This document shows, piece after piece, positions 1 through 8,936 of a stretch of DNA of 64,000 nucleotides. Position 1 is the stretch's first letter; every line of letters starts with the position of its first letter. Below the pieces are notes generated by a model that saw only the letters and a list, made by a program, of their open reading frames with translations, was not told the DNA's origin and did no database searches. The translations under genes and the position numbers were made by a program. The stretch lies in assembly GCF_026339875.1 (NCBI RefSeq), contig NZ_JAPEPZ010000005.1, positions 25,635 to 89,634 on the forward strand, written 5' to 3'. Origin of the DNA: Streptomyces sp. NBC_01571 (GTDB taxonomy: Bacteria; Actinomycetota; Actinomycetes; Streptomycetales; Streptomycetaceae).

Positions 1-278
1 TCGCGGACCGCCATGTCGGAAAAGAAGTCCGCTGCCGCACTGCCGAGTTGACCCGTGTGGGAGGCCGGGATCCGGAAGCCGCCGCCCTCCGCCAGATGCT
101 CCAGCGGTGCAGGAGCACCCTGGAGAGGAAGGACGACACAGCCGCTGGCCGCGAACTGCTGCGTCCAGCGCTTCTCCAGTTGCCGCCGGTTGGCGTCGAT
201 CTCCCGGGACCAGGCGAAGATCCGCTGCCGCTCGGGAGTCGTCAGCCGCTCCGAGCGGCCTGCCGTCGGGGCGGCCAT
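1..278 (-). CDS. Partial unknown protein coupled to the aminotransferase
   Basis: This reading frame starts at ATG 278 and stays open to the window edge (92 codons), so its C-terminus is missing. The start overlaps the aminotransferase stop by one base (TGATG), which implies translational coupling in one operon. The N-terminus is rich in Arg and Glu (AAPTAGRSERLTTPERQR), followed by a Trp- and Gln-containing helix-like stretch. I do not recognise the family. Its position suggests it works with the aminotransferase, perhaps in secondary metabolism, but that is inference. Confidence 0.55.
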   Translation of the reverse strand, partial: MAAPTAGRSERLTTPERQRIFAWSREIDANRRQLEKRWTQQFAASGCVVLPLQGAPAPLEHLAEGGGFRIPASHTGQLGSAAADFFSDMAVR

Positions 279-1486
279 CAGGCGGCGTCCCGTACGGCCA
301 GGTCCCGGGAGACGTCGGCGAAGGCGGCGGCGTACGCGTCGATCGTCTGCGGACTGTCGTGAGGGGTGACGGTCACACTGATCCGGCCCGAGTCGAAGGC
401 GGCCGCTCCGGGAAACGGACCGCAGAGCCGGGGACACCAGGTCCCGGCGGCGGCCCGCATCGGGACCGGGTCGGTGAACATGGGCATGTCCTGAAGCGAG
501 CCGATCGACGGGTAGTGCGCCGGGACACCGGCCGCCTGCAACCTGCGCAGATACCCGTCCGTATCCGCCCCGCGCTTCAGCTGCAGGGTCTGGATCTGGG
601 GCCGGTAGCTGAACCATCCGCCCATGCCCGCGCCCGGGCGCACCACCGGCGGCCGGACACCCGGCACCGACTCCAGGAGGCGGCTGAACCTCTCCAACAG
701 CGCAGTGCGGGCCGCGACCCGTTCCACCAGCCGCTCAGCGTTGGCCAGCGCGACGACGGCGGCCAGCGGGTGCATGCGCATCTTCAGGCCAAGCCCGGTC
801 TCGCCGAACACCCGCAGCGCCTCGTCCTCCAAGGCCAGGGCGCGGCCGCGGTAGTGCCCGGCCAGCACAGCCCGTTCGTACAGTGACCGCAGCCGGGTGC
901 CGAGGATGCCGCCCTCACCGGCGACCAGGGTCTTGCGCGCCTGGAGACTGCCGACGGCGATATCCCCGAACATGCCGACCGGCCGCCCCTGCCACGTGGA
1001 CAGAACTGCGTGGCTGAAGTCCTCGATCAGGCGCAGATCCCGTGCACGGCAGATCTCGGCGATCTTGTCCATCTCGGCGGGGTGCCCCAGGTAGTGGGTG
1101 ACGGTCACACACCGGGTCATCGGTCCGATAGCCGCCTCCAGCGCGGCGGGCGACATGGTCCCGGTGTCCGGCTCGACGTCGACCAGCACCGCGTTCAGCC
1201 GGCAGTGCGCGGCCGGAGTCAGCGACGCATGGAAGGTGTTGACGGCGCCGATCACCTCCGAGCCGGGCGGCAGGTCCAGGGCCAAATAGGCCGCGTGCAG
1301 AGCTGCCGTGCCCGACGCGAACGTGAGCGTGTTCGACAAGCCCAGAACATCGCTGAGCTGTGCTTCCAGGCGTCCGATCACCCCGGAGCCGTCGGCGATC
1401 GACAGCTGGCCGCCGCCGCGCACGTACTGCGCCAGGGCCTCCGCGACGTGGTCAAGTTCCAAATCCGCAGGAGCGGTCTGCGACAT
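278..1486 (-). CDS. DegT/DnrJ/EryC1/StrS-family PLP aminotransferase
   Basis: A 402-residue protein, the usual length for this fold-type I family, which typically transfers an amino group to keto-sugars or related small molecules. Visible landmarks are FASGTAALHAAYLAL (phosphate-binding region), LIEDFSHA (Asp that pairs with the PLP ring nitrogen) and QARKTLVAGEGG (Schiff-base Lys followed by the family's GEGG). The frame extends further upstream, but ATG 1486 begins just before family-like sequence, so the longer start was rejected. The substrate cannot be told. It is the upstream gene of a minus-strand unit continuing off the window edge and diverges from the regulator at 1702, leaving a 215-bp shared upstream region with GGTGAGA direct repeats near 1650-1680 that could be an operator. 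Confidence 0.85.
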   Translation of the reverse strand: MSQTAPADLELDHVAEALAQYVRGGGQLSIADGSGVIGRLEAQLSDVLGLSNTLTFASGTAALHAAYLALDLPPGSEVIGAVNTFHASLTPAAHCRLNAVLVDVEPDTGTMSPAALEAAIGPMTRCVTVTHYLGHPAEMDKIAEICRARDLRLIEDFSHAVLSTWQGRPVGMFGDIAVGSLQARKTLVAGEGGILGTRLRSLYERAVLAGHYRGRALALEDEALRVFGETGLGLKMRMHPLAAVVALANAERLVERVAARTALLERFSRLLESVPGVRPPVVRPGAGMGGWFSYRPQIQTLQLKRGADTDGYLRRLQAAGVPAHYPSIGSLQDMPMFTDPVPMRAAAGTWCPRLCGPFPGAAAFDSGRISVTVTPHDSPQTIDAYAAAFADVSRDLAVRDAA

Positions 1487-1701
1487 GCCGTTCTCCAGGT
1501 CCTGCGCACACCGGTCGGTGCCCGGTGCACGCCCTAGGCGGGAATCCCGGACGGCGGCCCCTGCGGGGCGGCCGTCCGCGCCGCGGGCACGGTCTGCGCC
1601 GGCGGGGTGCACCAGCAGACAGCGACGCCGCAGGCTGCGGCAGAGGGGACGGGTGAGAACGGTGAGAACGTCAGGGTGAGACTGAGAAAAGCCGAGAATT
1701 C

Positions 1702-3177
1702 GTGCCCAACCCGCGCAGACTGACCTACCGTTTGCTTGTGATATCTCTCCGCAGCGCAGCGCTGGACCGGTTACCGGCGCCCGGCGGACGCATACAGAAC
1801 CAGCACCTCGCCGACGCCTTGGAGTGCACCGGCTGGTCACCGCGCGAACTTGTGCGCACCCTCAACCCGCGCCTGGACGCCATCGGCGAACCCGCCCTGC
1901 ACCTCACTGCCGGCCGCAGCTGGCTGAACGGCGCTCAGCCACGTTCCGAGACCGTCCGCCGCCTCGTCGCCACCGTGATCACCGAGGCCACCGGCGATAC
2001 CTACACCACAGCCGACCTGTGGGGACACGAACAACGCCCCAGCCACCGGGAGAAGACGGCCACCGACGACCTCCTCGGCCGACGCTCCCTGACCGAGATC
2101 CTGGCCACCGCCACCGCATGGACCGCCACCGAACCGCGGGAACAAGCCGTCCTCCACCCGGCCACCGACACCACCCTGTTCAGCGCCGTCTGGGATGCCA
2201 CCCGCCAAGCACCGCTCCACACCTTCCCGGGATCAGGCCCCGACGAGGTCATCCCCCCGTTCATGGACGCCCTCGAAGGCCACCTGCGCCAGCTACGCCG
2301 CCTCGACGACACCGCCGGCGGCGGCGCCCTGCCCCAGCGCTACGTACGCAGCGAGCTCGCGGGCGTCCTGGAACTCGTACGCAACAGCCGCTACAGCACC
2401 GACATCGGCACCCGTCTGCTGATCACAGCCAGCGGAATGGCCCAACTCGCAGGCTGGATGGCCTTCGACGCCGACCTCAACGCCGCCGCCCAGCGCTACC
2501 AGCTCCTCGCCATCCGTCTCGCCCGCTCCGCCGGCGACACCCACGCCGTCGCCAACGTCCTGGGCATGCTCTCCTACCAGCACGCCGCCTGCGCCAAGCC
2601 CGCGGCCGCCCTGCGCTTCGCCGAAGCCGCCGTCGACCACACCGCGCGCAGCCTGCCCATCGTCCGCGCCCGGGCATGGGGACGGCTGGCCACCGCGTAC
2701 GCCGTAGCCGGCGACACAGACGCCTTCCGCAACGCCACCGAACGCTGCCACCTGCTGCTGCAGCACCGCCGCGACGACGACCCCCCAGCCCTGTACTACT
2801 TCACCCCCGAACAGGTCGCCGCCGAGACCGGCCACGCCCTCGTCGAACTCGCCGCAGCCAACCCCGGCCACGCACGACGACTCCTCGCCGAAGCCACCGA
2901 ACACCTGTCCCCACTCGCCGACAACGGTCCGACCAGCGGCTTCCAGCGCTCCGCTCTCCTGCACGGCATCCACCTCGCGCGCGCCCACCTCCTCGCGCAC
3001 GACACCGAAACCACCCTGCACACGCTGCTGCGACTGGCCGACCACGTGCCGCACGTTCAGTCGATCCGCTGCCGCAGCCTCCTGCGCCGCATCCGCCGCC
3101 AGGCAGGCACCCACATCCACTCCCCGGACGGCGCTGATGCGCTCGCTATGGTCGACCGGGCACTATCGGTGTCATGA
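1702..3177 (+). CDS. Helix-turn-helix regulator with TPR-like C-terminal region
   Basis: A 491-residue protein of a type common in Streptomyces. Residues about 35-95 resemble an atypical XRE-like DNA-binding segment (NQHLADALECTGWSPRELV, then SWLNGAQPRSETVRRLV). The remainder is Ala/Leu-rich helical repeats resembling TPR units. It begins at GTG 1702 with only a weak upstream purine stretch. Its stop overlaps the start of the GNAT gene by four bases (ATGA), so the two are probably co-translated. It is divergent from the aminotransferase, which makes local regulation plausible. The ligand is unknown. Confidence 0.7.
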   Translation: MPNPRRLTYRLLVISLRSAALDRLPAPGGRIQNQHLADALECTGWSPRELVRTLNPRLDAIGEPALHLTAGRSWLNGAQPRSETVRRLVATVITEATGDTYTTADLWGHEQRPSHREKTATDDLLGRRSLTEILATATAWTATEPREQAVLHPATDTTLFSAVWDATRQAPLHTFPGSGPDEVIPPFMDALEGHLRQLRRLDDTAGGGALPQRYVRSELAGVLELVRNSRYSTDIGTRLLITASGMAQLAGWMAFDADLNAAAQRYQLLAIRLARSAGDTHAVANVLGMLSYQHAACAKPAAALRFAEAAVDHTARSLPIVRARAWGRLATAYAVAGDTDAFRNATERCHLLLQHRRDDDPPALYYFTPEQVAAETGHALVELAAANPGHARRLLAEATEHLSPLADNGPTSGFQRSALLHGIHLARAHLLAHDTETTLHTLLRLADHVPHVQSIRCRSLLRRIRRQAGTHIHSPDGADALAMVDRALSVS

Positions 3178-3671
3178 CCACCTTCAGCGTTGCCCAGCCC
3201 AGCGAATCCGCCCGGCTGCTGAGGGAGGTGCCCTACGACCATCCCGACGCACGCCGCCTCACCCAGGCCCTGTACCGGGAACAGGTCGCCACCTACGGGT
3301 TCGCCGACGACCCCGCCGACACCCCCGCCGCGCACTTCGACCCACCGCACGGGCTGTTCCTCATCGCTGACCGGGACGGTGTGGCCGTGGGCTGCGGCGG
3401 CATCCGCCTCCTCGACGCGAACACCGCAGAGATCAAACGGATGTACGTGACGGCTACCGCGCGCGGCCAAGGCCTGGGCAGGCACATTCTTCGGAGCCTG
3501 GAGGACCAAGCAGCCTCCCGGGGTGCCATGCAGATCGTCCTGGAGACCGGTGTCAGCAATCACGGTGCCCTGGCGCTCTACCAGAGCAGTGGATACGGGC
3601 CTCGCCCCTCATACGTATCTGGTCGAGACCCCTTCGTGAACCGCGCTCTGACGAAGCAACTCGGAGAGTGA
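3174..3671 (+). CDS. GNAT-family N-acetyltransferase
   Basis: A 165-residue single-domain acetyltransferase. The acetyl-CoA-binding core is clear: beta strand IKRMYVT followed by ARGQGLGRHILRSLE, the Q/RxxGxG/A loop and helix, then a late ALALYQSSGY strand-helix pair typical of the family. The ATG lies inside the stop of the upstream regulator (ATGA). The acceptor substrate cannot be predicted. GNAT genes beside regulators often act in resistance or small-molecule modification, but nothing here decides that. Confidence 0.85.
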   Translation: MTTFSVAQPSESARLLREVPYDHPDARRLTQALYREQVATYGFADDPADTPAAHFDPPHGLFLIADRDGVAVGCGGIRLLDANTAEIKRMYVTATARGQGLGRHILRSLEDQAASRGAMQIVLETGVSNHGALALYQSSGYGPRPSYVSGRDPFVNRALTKQLGE

Positions 3672-3724
3672 CCTTCGCTGCCAACGAGCTCGCGAGCCGC
3701 ACGCACCCCGACAGCGGCCCCCGG

Positions 3725-3909
3725 CTAGGGCGCCGGTTCGTACTCCACCGGCTGTTGCCCGCACCCTTCGGCCAAGCCGGTCAGAGCGGCGCGTTCCCGG
3801 TCGTCGACCAAGTGCCAGCGGAGCTTCGTTGCCACCCAGTCCGCGGTGTAGGTGCAGCGGGCGTCCGCAAGGGGTGGCAACCAGTCGGCTGGGTCCTGGT
3901 CGGCTTTAG
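3725..3909 (-). pseudogene. C-terminal remnant of HNH-family (GmrSD/DUF1524-like) secreted nuclease
   Basis: The minus strand encodes DQDPADWLPPLADARC followed by TYTADWVATKLRWHLVDD and a TAG stop at 3727-3725. This is the usual C-terminal tail of short secreted Streptomyces HNH proteins. No start codon or catalytic HNH segment is present. The matching N-terminal half, in the same orientation, lies at 7433-7648. Together they look like the two ends of one gene whose middle was lost when the IS5-type element, racP-type genes and the HEAT gene arrived. The upstream boundary is approximate. Confidence 0.65.
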
Positions 3910-4108
3910 TGCCTGTCTGAGATCTCTGGAAAAGGGGATCCCGTCGGTTACTAGATCATGACCAACCCAGAAACCTTCAGTAGTGTGAGGCACAGGCCGC
4001 ACTTCTGTCCTATAGCGTCCCCATGCCGAGATCATCCGGCTCGATGCCGGTTGGCCGATGGAGTGAGACGGCCCGTGTGCCGGGCCACCTCACGAACTGG
4101 AGAACGCC

Positions 4109-4417
4109 TTGCCCAGATGGGCCATCCTGCAAGCTGCGGGCCAGTCGGAAGCCTTCACCTACGGCGTCTACCGTGAAGTCGAAGGAACCGAAGCTGAAGC
4201 TCTTGCCGTGATGCGGGGCCTCATCGACACCTTCGATGAGGCTAGAACCGAGAGAAAGCGGAAGCGGCAGACGCGACAAGTCTTCCGGCTCTCCGAGCGC
4301 ACCTACTTCGTCCGCGTCCAGTATCCGTGGGCCTCCGACGAGAGTGCCCAGTTCACGCTCGCCGAACTCATAGCGGACACCAGTTCCGACGATCTCCCGG
4401 ATATTGTTGGAGGCTAG
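4109..4417 (+). CDS. Small hypothetical protein, 102 aa
   Basis: It begins at TTG 4109 with GGAG about 8 bases upstream. The protein has a charged middle segment (TERKRKRQTRQVFRLSERTY) and a conserved-looking C-terminus FTLAELIADTSSDDLPDIVG. That tail recurs, as I remember, in small Streptomyces proteins of accessory regions; no function is known to me. Codon use (G/C in third position) supports a real gene over most of its length. The start could also lie at an upstream GTG. Confidence 0.5.
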   Translation: MPRWAILQAAGQSEAFTYGVYREVEGTEAEALAVMRGLIDTFDEARTERKRKRQTRQVFRLSERTYFVRVQYPWASDESAQFTLAELIADTSSDDLPDIVGG

Positions 4418-4501
4418 ACCTCCTACCAGTCTGCCTCCTTAGCGTCTGGCTGAGATCCCGGCTCGTTGATGGTCCGTGGGCGCGTGCGGGCATGCCTTTG
4501 C

Positions 4502-4532
4502 GCTGTGGAGCCGCCTTCGGCGGCTCCACAGC
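4502..4532. terminator. Perfect 14-bp hairpin, probable terminator
   Basis: A perfect inverted repeat with arms GCTGTGGAGCCGCC and GGCGGCTCCACAGC around a TTC loop. It lies between the convergent ends of the 102-aa gene and the IS5-type transposase, where a bidirectional terminator would serve both. Confidence 0.65.
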
Positions 4533-4546
4533 GCCGGGGATGAAGC

Positions 4547-5443
4547 TCAGGGTGAGGACTGCCAAGGGGGCCCAAGGTGGGGCGAGGGTCGGCCGGTCAA
4601 GCTTCTCGACCAGCTGGCGTGAGGGCCTTTGCGCGTGAGCCGGCGGGTCATCAGAGTGATGAGTGCCCAGGTCAGGTGGGCTTCTGAGTGCTGCGGAAGA
4701 CGTTCGTAGTCGCGGACGTTGCGGCGGGCTTTCATGATCCAGCCCAGGGTCCGTTCGACTTTCCAGCGCCTGGGCAGGACGACGAAGCCTTTCGCGCCGC
4801 GGGGGCGGGAGACCGTTTTGAGGGTCATGTTGAGGAAGCTGCCCGACCAGTTGATGAGCTGGCCGCCGTAGGCGGAGTCGGCCCAGACCTGCGTGATCTG
4901 CGGTTGCATGACCCGTAGCCGCCAGAGGAGTTCGCGGGCCGCGTCACGGTCGGTGGTGTCGGCAGGCGTCACCGTGATCATCACCGGAAGCCCGAGGGTG
5001 TCGACGGCGATGTGTCTCTTGCGGCCGTTGATCTTCTTCCCGGCGTCGAACCCGCGGGTGGCCTTGGAGACTGTCTCGGCGCCTTTGACCGACTGCGAGT
5101 CGAGGATCAGCGTCACCGGCCAGGGGCATCGCCCCTGGCCCGTGCGGATCTGTCGACGGAGTTGATCACGGAGATAGCCGATGACGCCGCGGCGGTGCCA
5201 GGCGGCGAAGTGGTAGTAGACGGTCTGCCAGGGCGGATAATCCGCAGGCAAAGCCCGCCACTTGACTCCGTTGTCGACGAGATAGCGGATCGCGTCGACG
5301 ATGTCGCGCCGTGGCCACTTCTCCGGTCGGCCGCCCATCTTGGTCTGGCAGGCCGGCAGGGGAAGCAGCGGTTCGATCAGCGCCCACTCCGCGACCGTGG
5401 TGTCGGAGGGATAGCGGCGACGGCGGGTCGTTGAAGCTCGCAT
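4547..5443 (-). CDS. IS5-family transposase
   Basis: A 298-residue DDE transposase of the IS5 group. The catalytic triad is visible: D115 in LILDSQSVKG, D189 in QVWADSAYGG and E230 in RRWKVERTLGWIMK. The N-terminal MGGRPEKWPRRDIVDAI and KWRALPADYPPWQ segments are typical. The C-terminus runs about 18 residues past the usual family end (after HASWSRS), suggesting readthrough past the element end into flanking DNA. Only 16 bp separate its ATG from the stop of the RacP-like gene. I could not define convincing terminal inverted repeats or a target duplication. Confidence 0.85.
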   Translation of the reverse strand: MRASTTRRRRYPSDTTVAEWALIEPLLPLPACQTKMGGRPEKWPRRDIVDAIRYLVDNGVKWRALPADYPPWQTVYYHFAAWHRRGVIGYLRDQLRRQIRTGQGRCPWPVTLILDSQSVKGAETVSKATRGFDAGKKINGRKRHIAVDTLGLPVMITVTPADTTDRDAARELLWRLRVMQPQITQVWADSAYGGQLINWSGSFLNMTLKTVSRPRGAKGFVVLPRRWKVERTLGWIMKARRNVRDYERLPQHSEAHLTWALITLMTRRLTRKGPHASWSRSLTGRPSPHLGPPWQSSP

Positions 5444-5459
5444 GAGGAGAGGTCCGGGG

Positions 5460-5894
5460 TCATTTGGAGAGCTGGGCGAGGGTGGCGCGGACGCCGGTGA
5501 GCTGGGCGGATGCGAGCTGGGCCCACTCGTCGTCGGGGTGGCGCATGAGGTGCGGGTCGAGCGTCCCCGTGATCAACCGGGTGAGGCGGCCAAGGACGAG
5601 ACGGAACTGCTTCTTCTCGTATTCGATCCAGTCGGCCGGTTCCTCGGAGAAGAGATAGCCGTCCTTGCGGCGCCAGATGATCGGGGTCAGGTGCTCCGAG
5701 GCCCCGACGTCCCGCAGATGACGGACTCCCCGGGCGACCTGCGACGGAGAGAGACGGGTGGCGGCGACCAGCTGCTTGGTCTGGAGTCCTGATGGTCGGG
5801 CTTCCATGAGCGAGACGCGGACCAGGTCGCCGTAGTGCTCGGACAAGGGCCGGGCCTGACCGGCGCCTCGGGGAGGGCGGGACACTGCTGTCAC
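5460..5894 (-). CDS. RacP-like plasmid protein with winged-helix features
   Basis: A 144-residue protein starting at GTG 5894, which overlaps the stop of the gene upstream (GTGA). The core GLQTKQLVAATRLSPSQVAR followed by GVRHLRDVGASEHLTPIIW reads as a helix-turn-helix with a wing. A C-terminal helical part ends TGVRATLAQLSK. The pattern matches the RacP family that accompanies DUF6192 genes in Streptomyces plasmids and integrative elements, as I recall it. Its role there is unknown to me but is probably DNA binding. The longer open frame upstream is read-through of the broken partner gene, so the 144-residue version is preferred. Confidence 0.6.
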   Translation of the reverse strand: MTAVSRPPRGAGQARPLSEHYGDLVRVSLMEARPSGLQTKQLVAATRLSPSQVARGVRHLRDVGASEHLTPIIWRRKDGYLFSEEPADWIEYEKKQFRLVLGRLTRLITGTLDPHLMRHPDDEWAQLASAQLTGVRATLAQLSK

Positions 5895-6248
5895 TCGCCC
5901 TTGAGGAGCTGGGCGAGCTGCTCGTCCAGGGGAACGTGCCCGTCTCCAGCGCGGCCTCCAGCCAGTCGGCAGCTCCCCGGACCTTGGCGATCGAACGACG
6001 GACGGTCTCACGTTCGTCGTCGCTGAACTCCTGGTCCCGCAGCCGCGGAACGAGTCGTCCCAGTCGACCGTGAACAGGTCGTCCGCCCCCTTGGCCACTG
6101 ACCCTCCCACCGGTCGCATCGGTTCGATGAGCAGAGCCTTGTCACCCAGTGCGAACTGGGCCTTCGTGACCTGAGCGATCAGCTCGCGCGCTTCCGCGAC
6201 GAGCTCTTCGTAACGCGTCCGTGAGACGTTCCCGACCCGATCCGACAT
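5891..6248 (-). pseudogene. DUF6192-type gene with internal deletion
   Basis: The N-terminus (MSDRVGNVSRTRYEELV, then AQFALGDKALLIEPMRPVGG) matches the start of the roughly 300-residue DUF6192 family. It breaks off after DDLFTVD. The C-terminus resumes in another frame as LRDQEFSDDERETVRRSIAK, and with one further frame shift ends HVPLDEQLAQLLKGE before a TGA at 5893. About 200 central residues are missing. The start has a purine-rich site (GAGGGCGGTG) and the stop overlaps the RacP-like start, so the intact ancestor was a coupled pair. Confidence 0.6.
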
Positions 6249-6482
6249 GACGTCACCGCCCTCGTGCCCCCGGGCCGGGCCGAACACCGGCGGTGTTCGA
6301 CCTCGCCCTACGAAAGGCCATACGCGCGGTGCCTTGAGAATCCGATCCATCGTGGACGTGGTGGCCCTGTCAAGGGGCCCACCTGGGCTTCATCAACGAA
6401 AGCTGGTTCTGGCTCAGCTTCTGCTTCTGTGGTGCGTGCACCTTGAGTGACCGTGCAATGCGGGACCGCTGCGGGGCATGAG

Positions 6483-7268
6483 TCAGAATGGCGGGTCTTC
6501 TGAGCAGCCGCCCGTCCAGCGTTCGGCGATCCGCCGGGCTCGGAGTTCACGGACTGCCACATCGTCTGCGTTTTCCAGGCCGCTGATGTCGTGGCCCCAC
6601 GCCGTCAGCGCTTCCAGGACACGGTCGCGTTTGTAGCGGTCGGTGCTGGTGTTCAGCAGACGTCGGGCGTGGTCAACCAGTTCGGTTCGGTGTTGAGCGA
6701 GTACGGGATGCTCTGCCAGGGGGAGGGCAGCGACGAGAGCCGCCGCGCGTACGTCCGCGTCGTCGTGCTCGAGGAGCGGGTGAACGGCGGAGTAGAAGCT
6801 GGGACGCAGGTCTCGAAAAGCACGCATGTCCGGACACTCGTCGAGAAACGCGCTGCCCGAACTGCGCTCGCCGATGGCAACGCATTCGTCGTCTGCGTCG
6901 TAGGCAGTGCTGCTGAGCCAATCCAGTAGCACCACGCGGGTGAGGTAGTGCGGTGTCTGATCGGCATCCTGCTCGAAGCCGCCTGCAACAGTGGCCGGGT
7001 GGTTGAGGACCGTCGCGACGTACAGCGCTACAGGCACGGTGGCTTCGTAGATGGTGTTCTGGTGGGTCACTGCCCCCAGCGCATCCACGACGGCGGTGGC
7101 CCTGACACGCGGGTCCGCGTGAAGAAGTCGTACCAGGGCAGTCGGCAGGAGTTCACCCGTGCCTGATGGGGTCTCGAGCGAAGCCCAGTCCGTGTTGTCC
7201 AGAATCTCTTGGTAGTGGGGTAGTTCGGCGCGCGCAGGTTCGTTGCTCTGGACACGATGGTTGGTCAC
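6483..7268 (-). CDS. HEAT-repeat-like protein
   Basis: A 261-residue helical protein beginning at GTG 7268. The repeat-like segments LLPTALVRLLHADPRVRATA and HPLLEHDDADVRAAALVAAL are spaced as in HEAT repeats. It is a soluble, acidic protein without signal or membrane segments. Proteins of this size and shape occur in Streptomyces as orphan genes and as immunity-like proteins; no toxin gene is visible beside it. Function unknown. Confidence 0.65.
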   Translation of the reverse strand: MTNHRVQSNEPARAELPHYQEILDNTDWASLETPSGTGELLPTALVRLLHADPRVRATAVVDALGAVTHQNTIYEATVPVALYVATVLNHPATVAGGFEQDADQTPHYLTRVVLLDWLSSTAYDADDECVAIGERSSGSAFLDECPDMRAFRDLRPSFYSAVHPLLEHDDADVRAAALVAALPLAEHPVLAQHRTELVDHARRLLNTSTDRYKRDRVLEALTAWGHDISGLENADDVAVRELRARRIAERWTGGCSEDPPF

Positions 7269-7432
7269 GGGCGGAGGCTATAGCGTCCTGGGCTCAGTCC
7301 TGAACTCAGAGGAATGATGCGAGCGACTCGCTTCCGCTCTCTGTGCCTCACGTGCCTCAAGACCACCACCGCGCTAAGATCCATATGTACCAAAGGCATT
7401 GCGCTCCATCCCGATTTGAGTGTGCAGATAAC

Positions 7433-7648
7433 GCGGGTGTTGCACGAGTCGCGGTCGGCGTCGACCCAGTGCTTGAACGCGGTGCGCTGGTAGCCGTCGC
7501 GGGACTCGGCGGCAGCCGGCAGCAGGTCGACGGCGGAGGCCAGCGGCAGCAGTGCGACGTGCCGGGCCGAGTCCGCGGCGGCCGGGGTGGTGAGGGGCAC
7601 GGTGAGGAGAGCGGCGGCGGTCAGGCCCCGCAACACGATCTTGAACAT
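7433..7648 (-). pseudogene. N-terminal remnant of secreted HNH-family nuclease
   Basis: From ATG 7648 the minus strand encodes a Sec signal peptide (FKIVLRGLTAAALLTVPLTT) with an AAADS cleavage region, then LPAAAESRDGYQRTAFKHWV and DADRDSCNTR. This is the expected mature N-terminus of small secreted DUF1524/HNH proteins of Streptomyces. Family similarity stops at residue 72. The frame continues to about 7265 with unrelated residues and lacks the HNH motif. Its partner C-terminal fragment lies at 3725-3909. Confidence 0.6.
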
Positions 7649-8110
7649 GCTGCGTTGATACGGGCAGCGCGGCGGGTCCCGCCCGCAAATCGCGCAAACG
7701 CCACCCGGGTGGAACGGAAGGCATACGAGCGCCAGGGCAGCCGTATGGCCTCCCGTGGGGAGCCGGGAGGTGCGGCGGGCCCCGCCGGTCGCAGCGACCA
7801 GCAGGGCCCGGCAAGGGGGCCTCACCCGGGGGATTAGCGCGGCGCCCGCATGCACACCATGCACCACAAACCGGCCACACGGATAGACGTTGGCCGAAAC
7901 CTGCCCACCCTCCGTGTCGCCAGCACCGATGCCGCGTCGGAGACGAGGTGGGACGGGACGTAGAAACGCCTCCAGATGTGCACCCCCAGAGGTGTTCTCC
8001 CCATGCTCCGCACCATTCCAACGAGCGCGGCGGGACTTGGTTACGCCTGCGCTCGAACACTTCGAGGCACAGACCTATCGGCGTACCGCCGCCTCGGCGG
8101 CCATGGTGGC
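7649..8110. other. Intergenic stretch without recognisable gene
   Basis: About 460 bp between the HNH remnant and the 136-aa hypothetical gene. Several frames are open but none has Streptomyces-like codon bias or recognisable sequence. I see no RNA gene or strong hairpin. Confidence 0.4.
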
Positions 8111-8521
8111 TTATGCCGCGAGCGCGTGGTCGCGGTGGTGCTTGAGCTGGCTGCGCGCGGTGGACCGTTCGGCCGGCTCGACCGTCTCCCAGAACGAATG
8201 GCAGACGATCAACGCGGCCAGTTCGGTTTCCCTTACCCGGAGTTGGCCGTGCGTCGCCTGGTCGTCAGAGTTCCAGCCAGGCGAATCAGGGCGCGACGCC
8301 GGCCGCCACGAGTTCTCGTGCGAGTCCCACGCGGGCAGCGGTTCGACAGACCAGGGCTGCCGCTTCAGCAGGCGCTGCAGGTCGCCGCGTACCTGATCAA
8401 GTTCGTCCTGGGCCGTACGAAGGTCCTCGGGAAAGTTGTATGTCTGTGCCACCCCGCCACGGTACTGCTGTTCGAACGACCGGGCGGCCCGCCGGGCCGC
8501 CTCCACGTGAGACGGCGCCAT
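8111..8521 (-). CDS. Hypothetical protein, 136 aa
   Basis: It begins at ATG 8521. The N-terminal half is a helical, possibly coiled-coil region (VEAARRAARSFEQQYRGG, then LRTAQDELDQVRGDLQRLL). A Pro/Trp/Ser-rich linker follows, then a helix ending FWETVEPAERSTARSQLKHH. It is divergent from the HU gene with about 130 bp between them. No family recognised; soluble and probably cytoplasmic. Confidence 0.55.
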   Translation of the reverse strand: MAPSHVEAARRAARSFEQQYRGGVAQTYNFPEDLRTAQDELDQVRGDLQRLLKRQPWSVEPLPAWDSHENSWRPASRPDSPGWNSDDQATHGQLRVRETELAALIVCHSFWETVEPAERSTARSQLKHHRDHALAA

Positions 8522-8654
8522 ATGTCCCTTATGGGCGATATTGGTACTGCTGCTTTGCCCCGCGGGTCGCGTTGTCAGTGGCCGATGGCAGCATGTCGGC
8601 TTGTCCCGCCTGCACGCCGCAGACCGGGCTGATCCAGGAATATGGAGCAAAGCA

Positions 8655-8936
8655 ATGAACCGGAGCGAACTGGTGGCTGCGCTGGCGGAGCGCGCCGAGG
8701 TGACCCGTAAGGACGCCGATGCGGTGCTGACCGCCCTCGCCGAGAGCGTCGGCGACGTCGTCGCCAAGGGCGACGAGAAGGTGACGATCCCGGGCTTCCT
8801 CAGCTTCGAGCGCACGCACCGCGCCGCGCGCACGGCGCGCAACCCGCAGACCGGCGAGCCGCTGGAGATCCCGGCCGGATACAGCGTCAAGGTGTCCGCG
8901 GGCTCCAAGCTCAAGGAAGCCGCCAAGGGCAAGTGA
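8655..8936 (+). CDS. HU-family nucleoid protein (HupA type)
   Basis: A 93-residue DNA-bending protein, the length of the short Streptomyces HU without the Lys-rich tail. MNRSELVAALAERA and VTRKDADAVLTALAE form the helical dimer body; VTIPGFLSFER, ARTARNPQTGEPLEIPA and the final VKVSAGSKLKEAAKGK form the beta arms with the conserved Asn-Pro intercalating tip. The ATG at 8655 is chosen over the longer open frame because it gives the exact family N-terminus. HU copies on linear replicons help organise DNA. Confidence 0.92.
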   Translation: MNRSELVAALAERAEVTRKDADAVLTALAESVGDVVAKGDEKVTIPGFLSFERTHRAARTARNPQTGEPLEIPAGYSVKVSAGSKLKEAAKGK

